Of a stretch of 26,852 bases of DNA, positions 23,689 to 26,852 are shown one piece after another. The notes beneath the pieces are model-generated. The model had not been told where the DNA came from. It ran no database searches and saw only the letters and a list, made by a program, of their open reading frames with translations. Position numbers and translations under genes: made by a program. Origin of the DNA: an uncultured Treponema sp. (lineage in GTDB: Bacteria > Spirochaetota > Spirochaetia > Treponematales > Treponemataceae); the NCBI GenBank assembly GCA_934667505.1, contig CAKULY010000026.1, positions 1-26,852 of the forward strand, written 5' to 3'. Positions within the stretch are counted from its first letter, which is position 1; each line of letters opens with the position of its first letter.

Positions 23689-24000
23689 CTAGGACTGCGC
23701 TAAAACTTTTTTTAAGAATGAATTAAAAGCCTCTATATTTTGTGGAATTTGCTCAATAGAAGTTTTATAATCCTGCAATGTTTTTTGATGCAATTCTTTT
23801 ATAGATTTTATTTTTTCATTATATTCAGAATCTAGCTTTGAAATAATTTGTTCATATTGAGTTTTATATTTTGAATCCGCTTGAGAGCGTGCCAAAGCAA
23901 TCCGTTTATCAGCCTCTGCTTGAGATTCGCTTACTAATGACGAAGCATCATTTTCAACTTGCAAAAGATGCGTTATAACATTGATTTCAGAATCTGCCAT
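23689..24000 (-). CDS. V-type ATPase small peripheral-stalk subunit (G/H type)
   Basis: This encodes 103 residues forming one long charged helix (residues about 5-85, with VENDASSLVSESQAEADKRI and regular Ala/Lys/Glu spacing). This matches the small peripheral-stalk partner of subunit E, named G or H in archaea and F (ntpF) in Enterococcus. Sequence identity in this family is always low, so the assignment rests on length, composition and position as first gene of the ATPase operon, directly before subunit C. GGGGG lies four bases before ATG 24000, at the short end of useful spacing, and a TATAAT box lies upstream. Confidence 0.8.
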   Translation of the reverse strand: MADSEINVITHLLQVENDASSLVSESQAEADKRIALARSQADSKYKTQYEQIISKLDSEYNEKIKSIKELHQKTLQDYKTSIEQIPQNIEAFNSFLKKVLAQS

Positions 24001-24017
24001 ATTGCCCCCAATCTATA

Positions 24018-24046
24018 ATTATAGCTCACTTATGTCCGGGTTCTAA
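24018..24046 (-). promoter_or_regulatory. Putative promoter of the V-ATPase operon
   Basis: On the minus strand a perfect TATAAT (24023-24018) lies 17 bases after TTAGAA (24046-24041), a weak -35 box. The predicted start near 24011 leaves about ten untranslated bases that include the GGGGG ribosome binding site. If used, the transcript would run through nine ATPase genes and probably usp and the J-domain gene. Confidence 0.45.
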
Positions 24047-24080
24047 CAATCCTGTGGGAATCCGAATTCCAAACTGAAAA

Positions 24081-24557
24081 TTAATCCTCAAACTCCTTTA
24101 TTATGCTAAAAACCTCTTGTGCAGAAGCAGCAGTAACAACAGAATTCAAAAAATCTGGAATCTGAAAAAGCCTTGCGCAATCAGAAAGAAGATGCAAATG
24201 CCTTTCCATATTACCTTTTTCAAACAAAATCAAAAAAACTAGATGAACAAACGAACTTCTATAATTTTTTGATTCAACACTTTCAATTTCGTAATCAACA
24301 CCGTTTCGGCTTATTCCAATACAAACCAAAGGCGATTTTATAGAAGATATTTCCGCATGGGGAACTGCAACTCCAGGAAGTATAGCAGTATTCTTTTTGG
24401 ATTCGCGTTCACAAATAGCTGAAATAACTTCATTTCTATCAAGAGATGGATTAGAACGAACCAGCGATTCAACCATCTCTGCAAAGAGAACATCTTTTTC
24501 GGTACTTTCTAGACTTACAATGATATTCTCTGTCTTTACAAAATCAATAAACTGCAT
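24081..24557 (-). CDS. PTS system EIIA (fructose/nitrogen type) domain protein
   Basis: This encodes 158 residues from ATG 24557. It is a single EIIA domain of the mannitol/fructose/Ntr class. The phosphoryl-accepting His is residue 67 in ILPGVAVPHAEI; FVHLVFLILFEKGNMERHLHLLSDCARLF and the DFLNSVVTAASAQEVFSII end are typical. Free-standing EIIA of this kind (PtsN) usually has a regulatory rather than sugar-transport role, and no EIIB or EIIC gene is nearby. A longer frame opens at TTG 24590 but overlaps secG by 22 bases; ATG 24557 gives the normal EIIA-Ntr start, though it has no obvious ribosome binding site. It follows secG by 11 bases and precedes the ATPase operon. Confidence 0.88.
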   Translation of the reverse strand: MQFIDFVKTENIIVSLESTEKDVLFAEMVESLVRSNPSLDRNEVISAICERESKKNTAILPGVAVPHAEISSIKSPLVCIGISRNGVDYEIESVESKNYRSSFVHLVFLILFEKGNMERHLHLLSDCARLFQIPDFLNSVVTAASAQEVFSIIKEFED

Positions 24558-24568
24558 TTTACAAAAAA

Positions 24569-24910
24569 CTAGTTTTGCTCTGCCCACCAATTTTCAGAAG
24601 CAGAAGATTCATTGTTATCTGCAGCGGAATCAGTCTGCTCAATTACAGCAGCAGGCGCCAAGTCTTCAGTATATTTTGGCTTTTTATTTAGCAACGCGAG
24701 AACAATTGCGGTAACAAAGAATAGAGCAACTAAAACAGCTGTTGTTTTTGTAAGAACATTTGCTGAATGTGAACCAAAAGCGGCAGTTCCACGACCACCA
24801 AGAAGTCCGCCCATTCCGCTTTTTCCGTCATCCTGCACCAATACAAGAAGAACAAGAAGTATGCAAATTATAACAAAAGCAATAAGAAGAATAACACCAA
24901 TAGTACTCAT
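24569..24910 (-). CDS. secG: Preprotein translocase subunit SecG
   Basis: This encodes 113 residues. SecG is the small accessory subunit of the SecYEG channel. Two membrane helices are visible (about 3-25 and 55-73), joined by the conserved glycine-rich loop VQDDGKSGMGGLLGGRGTAAFG; a late VLALLNKK marks the end of helix 2. The C-terminal 35 residues are hydrophilic and acidic (SAADNNESSASE) and are not conserved in the family. GGAG precedes ATG 24910 by six bases. A tpiA terminator lies upstream, and a promoter is predicted at 24995-24967. The tpiA-secG neighbourhood is common in bacteria. Confidence 0.95.
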   Translation of the reverse strand: MSTIGVILLIAFVIICILLVLLVLVQDDGKSGMGGLLGGRGTAAFGSHSANVLTKTTAVLVALFFVTAIVLALLNKKPKYTEDLAPAAVIEQTDSAADNNESSASENWWAEQN

Positions 24911-24966
24911 TTTTTACTCCAAAACCAGCTATTCAAGCCATATTTTAATCAATTATATATTATAAG

Positions 24967-24995
24967 ATATTAGTAGAATACTTTAATTTGTGCAA
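24967..24995 (-). promoter_or_regulatory. Putative promoter of secG
   Basis: On the minus strand TTGCAC (24995-24990) and TAATAT (24972-24967) are 17 bases apart. It lies between the tpiA terminator and secG, where a new promoter is needed. A TATAAT a few bases downstream is an alternative but lacks a good -35 box. Confidence 0.5.
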
Positions 24996-25028
24996 TAGAT
25001 TTACTAATGCAATTTTTCTTTAAAAAGC

Positions 25029-25098
25029 AAAAAAACTGCCTAAAAAACAAGATATATTTTTCATAAAAACTTATTTCTTATCTTAAAGACAGTTTTTT
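25029..25098 (-). terminator. Terminator after tpiA
   Basis: The arms AAAAAACTGCCT (25030-25041) and AGACAGTTTTTT (25087-25098) pair, with an inner stem AAGATA 25049-25054 with TATCTT 25079-25084. One position is C against A on the plus strand but G.U on the minus strand, so the structure is better on the minus strand. There it is followed by a T run, as expected for ending the tpiA transcript. Confidence 0.65.
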
Positions 25099-25115
25099 AT
25101 TCATATTAAAATAGA

Positions 25116-25865
25116 CTACAGTTCACAGATTGGAACAAAAGTTTCAGCCTTCAAAGAAGCGCCTCCAATCAAACCGCCATCGATATCTGGCTGAGCCAAA
25201 AGTTCAGCAGCGTTAGAAGCCTTCATTGAGCCGCCGTATTGAATAATGATTTCGTCAGCGACTTTTTGGTTGTAGAGCTTTGCAATATATCCTCGGATAA
25301 ACTTGTGGATTGCCTCTGCATCCGCAGGTGTAGCAGTTTTTCCCGTTCCAATAGCCCAAACAGGCTCATAAGCGATTGTAACGTTCTTCATCTGCTCTTC
25401 TGTTACACCAGCCAAATCAGCAGAAAGCTGGAAAGCGCAAACTTGTTCAGCTTCACCAGCCTCTCGTTCTGCAAGAAGCTCACCGATACAAAGGTCTACT
25501 TCAAGACCGTCGTTCAACGCCTTGCGAACCTTTTTGTTGATAAGCTCGTCTGATTCTCCAATTTCGTGGCGGCGTTCAGAATGTCCTAAAATAACACACT
25601 GACAACCAACATCTTTAAGCATTGCTGTAGAAACTTCACCTGTGTGCGCACCGTTTGAGGTAGCAGCGCAGTCTTGAGCCGCAAGAATGATGTTAGAACC
25701 TTTTACAACCTGACTAACGGCGTCAAGATATACAAAAGGAACACCTATCATAAATTTGTTTGTCTTTCCTTTAAGCTGTTCAACAAGGTCTTTTGCAAGA
25801 GCAACTGCTTCAGCCTTTGAAGTGTTCATTTTCCAGTTGCCAGCGATGTAATGTGTACGTGCCAT
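25116..25865 (-). CDS. tpiA: Triose-phosphate isomerase
   Basis: This encodes 249 residues, the standard length. It interconverts dihydroxyacetone phosphate and glyceraldehyde 3-phosphate in glycolysis. Catalytic residues are Lys12 (GNWKMN), His95 (ILGHSERRH) and Glu167 (AYEPVWAIGTGK); the phosphate-binding GGSMKASNAAE and GLIGGASLK segments complete the barrel. Codons are visibly more G/C-ending than in the neighbouring genes, as expected for a highly expressed enzyme. AGGGAAGA precedes ATG 25865. It lies between a lipoprotein gene and secG, with pgk just upstream of the lipoprotein gene. Confidence 0.98.
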   Translation of the reverse strand: MARTHYIAGNWKMNTSKAEAVALAKDLVEQLKGKTNKFMIGVPFVYLDAVSQVVKGSNIILAAQDCAATSNGAHTGEVSTAMLKDVGCQCVILGHSERRHEIGESDELINKKVRKALNDGLEVDLCIGELLAEREAGEAEQVCAFQLSADLAGVTEEQMKNVTIAYEPVWAIGTGKTATPADAEAIHKFIRGYIAKLYNQKVADEIIIQYGGSMKASNAAELLAQPDIDGGLIGGASLKAETFVPICEL

Positions 25866-25901
25866 ATTATTTCTTCCCTAAAATAAATTTCTCAATATAA
25901 A

Positions 25902-25907
25902 ATTATA
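25902..25907 (-). promoter_or_regulatory. Possible -10 box for tpiA
   Basis: TATAAT on the minus strand (25907-25902) lies in the 54-base gap between the lipoprotein gene and tpiA, so transcription could begin near 25895. Sixteen bases upstream is TTTGTA, a poor -35 box, so read-through from upstream is equally possible. Confidence 0.3.
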
Positions 25908-25919
25908 TGATTAAAAAAA

Positions 25920-26567
25920 TCAATACAAAGAATTAGCCCATTCGTAGCCTGTTATTCTATAGCTAAAATCTACAGGTTCTTCAGGAAACTTTTCTTCGTC
26001 TTGCTTTCCAACACTAAAAAATGCCATAACACCGTTTTTTCCATTTTTAAGAGCAGGAATTTCTGATGCAACCTTTGCTCCATTTATATAGCAGTTGTAA
26101 GTTCCATCAGAATTTTTCTCTACTTTTAATTTGTTAGTAGCACCCATACCTTTGTTTATAGAAGAATTTTGTACAAGATATGCATTATTATCAGAAGTTT
26201 CATCAAGATAATCTTTATAACTAGCACCATCAAAAGAATACAAAGCCATTTCACCAAGCGTATTAATTTCAAAGCGAATATAATCGGAAACTATTCCGTC
26301 TTTTGAAGATGAATAACCGAATACAAAACCAAAACAACTTGAATCATAGCCTGCATTTTTTTTAAATTCGCCTTCGAACATCTTTAATTGCCCGATTTCA
26401 TCAGATGTAAAAAAATAACCGCAGTTATTAGTATTATCCTTTGAACATTCAATCCATTCATCTGAAATTGTACGCTTTACAACTTTTGATGAAGAACAAG
26501 ACAAGATGCCAAATGATGCGCAGAATAAAAATGCGACTGCAATGAATCTTGAAAAAATAACTCTCAT
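25920..26567 (-). CDS. Probable lipoprotein of unknown function
   Basis: This encodes 215 residues. The N terminus is a lipoprotein signal: basic MRVIFSRF, a hydrophobic core and FGILSC, with Cys24 as the likely lipidated residue. The mature part is rich in Ser, Asn, Asp and aromatic residues with alternating short strands (DYIRFEINTLGEMALYSFDG, YNCYINGAKVASEI, VMAFFSVG), suggesting an all-beta, carbohydrate-binding-like (jelly-roll) fold, but I do not recognise a family and this is only an impression. GGAG lies before ATG 26567. It sits between pgk and tpiA on the same strand, with a structured repeat upstream, so it may have been inserted into a glycolytic cluster. Confidence 0.8.
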   Translation of the reverse strand: MRVIFSRFIAVAFLFCASFGILSCSSSKVVKRTISDEWIECSKDNTNNCGYFFTSDEIGQLKMFEGEFKKNAGYDSSCFGFVFGYSSSKDGIVSDYIRFEINTLGEMALYSFDGASYKDYLDETSDNNAYLVQNSSINKGMGATNKLKVEKNSDGTYNCYINGAKVASEIPALKNGKNGVMAFFSVGKQDEEKFPEEPVDFSYRITGYEWANSLY

Positions 26568-26587
26568 ATAAAATCTCCAAACTTACT

Positions 26588-26718
26588 GGGCTTCGCTAAG
26601 CGAACCCCTCGCGGATTCAGCTGCTTTGCAGCTAAAATTGGCCGCAAACCGGCAGGCGGTTTACTTAACCGGGTTTCGATAAGCGAAACCCGCACGCGGT
26701 TTAAGCTACTTTGTAGCT
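26588..26718. repeat. Tandem structured repeat between pgk and the lipoprotein gene
   Basis: Two units of similar layout lie at 26588-26633 and 26671-26718. Each starts with a GGG-TTCG/CGAA-CCC hairpin (26588-26607; 26671-26691), followed by a GCGG-containing link, then a hairpin with TTT loop: AGCTGC/GCAGCT at 26619-26633 and AGCTAC/GTAGCT at 26704-26718. The change G to A on one arm of the last hairpin is matched by C to T on the other. A further hairpin AAACCG/CGGTTT (26646-26662) lies between the units. The second unit covers the pgk stop codon. Confidence 0.7.
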
Positions 26719-26852
26719 AAGATTGCTATTCCTGGCAATGTCTTTCCTTCGAGAAGCTCGAGGGAAGCTCCGCCGCCTGTTGAAATGTGGCTCATCTTGT
26801 CTGCAAGGTGGAACTTGTTTACAGCGGCAACAGAATCTCCGCCGCCTACAAC
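26706..26852 (-). CDS. pgk: Phosphoglycerate kinase, C-terminal end only
   Basis: Forty-eight codons are visible, running off the right edge of the window and ending at TAG 26708-26706. The translated segment [20 protein letters not shown] followed by [20 protein letters not shown] is the strongly conserved nucleotide-binding end of phosphoglycerate kinase, which makes ATP from 1,3-bisphosphoglycerate. The last residues (ILATK) are encoded within the hairpin of the repeat described at 26671-26718. The rest of the gene lies outside the window. It is upstream of the lipoprotein gene and tpiA on the same strand. Confidence 0.95.
   Translation of the reverse strand, partial: VVGGGDSVAAVNKFHLADKMSHISTGGGASLELLEGKTLPGIAILATK

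Noticed and set aside
24558..24590. TTG 24590 as start of the PTS IIA gene
   Set aside because: It overlaps secG and adds residues not found in EIIA domains.
1..26852. CRISPR array, prophage or insertion sequence
   Set aside because: No regularly spaced direct repeats, Cas, transposase, integrase or phage structural genes were seen.

Overview
The window looks like a spirochaete chromosome, most probably a Treponema. The main reason is the right half: a complete bacterial V-type (A/V) ATPase operon set directly downstream of pgk, tpiA and secG. From memory, this order resembles the Treponema pallidum chromosome; I could not check that here. Relaxed lipobox signals and a LytR-CpsA-Psr protein beside nadD and rsfS also fit.

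Layout. (1) 1-4130, plus strand, visibly richer in G+C: the 3' part of an AraC/GyrI-type regulator, a MATE efflux pump, a membrane-anchored XRE regulator and an exported PAP2 phosphatase. The spacers around the pump carry palindromic repeats with a TCAAG/CTTGA loop. (2) 4304-5614, minus strand: ispE, spoVG, tRNA-Gln(TTG) and a terminator, from a consensus promoter placed almost on the ispE start codon. (3) 5701-6132, plus strand: a divergently transcribed, extremely acidic small protein of unknown function, then a terminator shared with the convergent operon. (4) 6247-10237, minus strand: obgE, nadD, yqeK, a divergent LCP gene and rsfS (GTPase/ribosome maturation, NAD synthesis, nucleotide hydrolysis, envelope, ribosome silencing). 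(5) 10311-11573, minus strand: rplU, prp and rpmA, with a likely structured leader before rplU and a terminator after rpmA. (6) 11582-14043, minus strand: htrA and map. (7) 14157-24000, minus strand: V-ATPase genes in the order small stalk subunit, C, I, K, F, E, A, B, D, followed at short spacing by a universal stress protein and a J-domain protein. (8) 24081-26852, minus strand: a PTS IIA domain protein, secG, tpiA, an unknown lipoprotein and the 3' end of pgk, with a tandem structured repeat running into the pgk stop codon.

How the genes fit together. Most of the window is housekeeping: glycolysis (pgk, tpiA), secretion (secG), ion-coupled ATP turnover (V-ATPase), ribosome assembly and control (rplU, prp, rpmA, obgE, rsfS), isoprenoid precursor synthesis (ispE) and proteolysis (htrA, map, prp). 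The left 4 kb reads as accessory DNA next to a tRNA gene. I saw no CRISPR array, transposase, integrase or phage gene. The points most worth a second look are the ultra-acidic protein, Prp beside an L27 without a leader peptide, the Usp and J-domain genes at the end of the ATPase operon, the proteolipid with a signal peptide, and the two families of structured intergenic repeats.
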